14,651 bases of DNA, taken from the NCBI GenBank assembly GCA_039934875.1, contig JBDTLH010000330.1:1-14651 (forward strand), read 5' to 3'. The position numbers and the translations under genes were made by a program. The notes beneath the pieces are model-generated. The model was not told the DNA's origin and ran no database searches. It was given only the letters and a program-made list of their open reading frames with translations. Positions 14,458 to 14,651 of the stretch are shown piece after piece; positions within the stretch are counted from its first letter, which is position 1; each line of letters starts with the position of its first letter. This stretch comes from JBDTLH01 sp039934875 (GTDB taxonomy: Bacteria; Acidobacteriota; Terriglobia; Terriglobales; Acidobacteriaceae).

Positions 14458-14651
14458 GCCCAACCTCGACCGGGCTTCTGAGGCGCAGGATTCCAGTTCC
14501 TGTTCTCGTTGACATGAGACGAACGAACGGGCAAGCCGAAGAGCACCCACGGCCACTGATTTCGTTGCTCGGCATGGGCTTGATTGCTCTGCTAGCGGGA
14601 TGCATGCTTGATTTCGGAGCGGTCTATCCCGGCGGAATACTGGCGCTTCAA
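14454..14651 (+). CDS. probable O-antigen ligase/polymerase family protein, N-terminal part
   Basis: The frame is open from GTG 14454 to the window edge, 66 codons, so the gene is truncated by the window. The GTGA overlap with the preceding stop (14455-14457) indicates translational coupling. After a basic N-terminus (GLLRRRIPVPVLVDMRRTN) comes a transmembrane segment (PLISLLGMGLIALLAGCMLDF) and GAVYPGGILAL, which resembles the first helix of O-antigen ligase/Wzy-like proteins, where FGAV/FGGV followed by a short polar turn is common. The assignment rests on this short piece and on the neighbours (Wzz/BY-kinase and a TPR protein); the catalytic periplasmic loop lies outside the window. Confidence 0.6.
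   Translation, partial: MSPTSTGLLRRRIPVPVLVDMRRTNGQAEEHPRPLISLLGMGLIALLAGCMLDFGAVYPGGILALQ

Overview
The window most resembles the chromosome of an Acidobacteriota member (Koribacter/Terriglobia-like). I infer this from the combination of gene families, a futalosine-pathway menaquinone enzyme (MqnC), a secreted Ig/PQQ-type beta-propeller protein, a DUF1572 DinB-like protein, and an exopolysaccharide locus with a fused Wzz/BY-kinase, together with dispersed intergenic repeats. No search could be run. I see no phage, transposase, CRISPR, tRNA or rRNA gene.

Layout. 1-1216 is repeat-rich: a 60-bp direct repeat in two copies (15-74 and 679-738) flanks one small coiled-coil-like ORF and a strong hairpin element. 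A degenerate tandem array (839-1216) then runs exactly into the stop codon of the next gene. 1215-3752 (minus) encodes a secreted 845-aa Ig/beta-propeller protein. 3753-4200 is intergenic. 4200-5205 is an islet of very small, partly overlapping plus-strand ORFs of unknown function, with one decayed or recoded gene and two tiny membrane-protein ORFs. mnmA lies convergently at 5266-6393 (minus). The 6394-6921 gap, which is AT-richer than its flanks, holds a possible minus-strand structured RNA with its own promoter and intrinsic terminator, and a cluster of GATAC/GTATC pentamers upstream of a patatin-like phospholipase gene (6922-7884). A minus-strand amidohydrolase (7983-8828) is divergent from mqnC (8979-10025), which has a near-consensus promoter placed so close that the mRNA should be almost leaderless. 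A DinB/DUF1572 gene follows mqnC.

From 10771 to the end is an exopolysaccharide operon: a Wzz/BY-kinase fusion, a TPR protein with a C-terminal jelly-roll-like domain, and, overlapping it by 4 nt, the start of a membrane protein consistent with an O-antigen ligase/polymerase. Together they look like chain-length control, an assembly helper and polymerisation or ligation of a Wzy-type surface polysaccharide.

The core metabolic genes (mnmA, mqnC) are ordinary. The least explained parts are the small-ORF islet, the candidate structured RNA and the repeat-rich left end.
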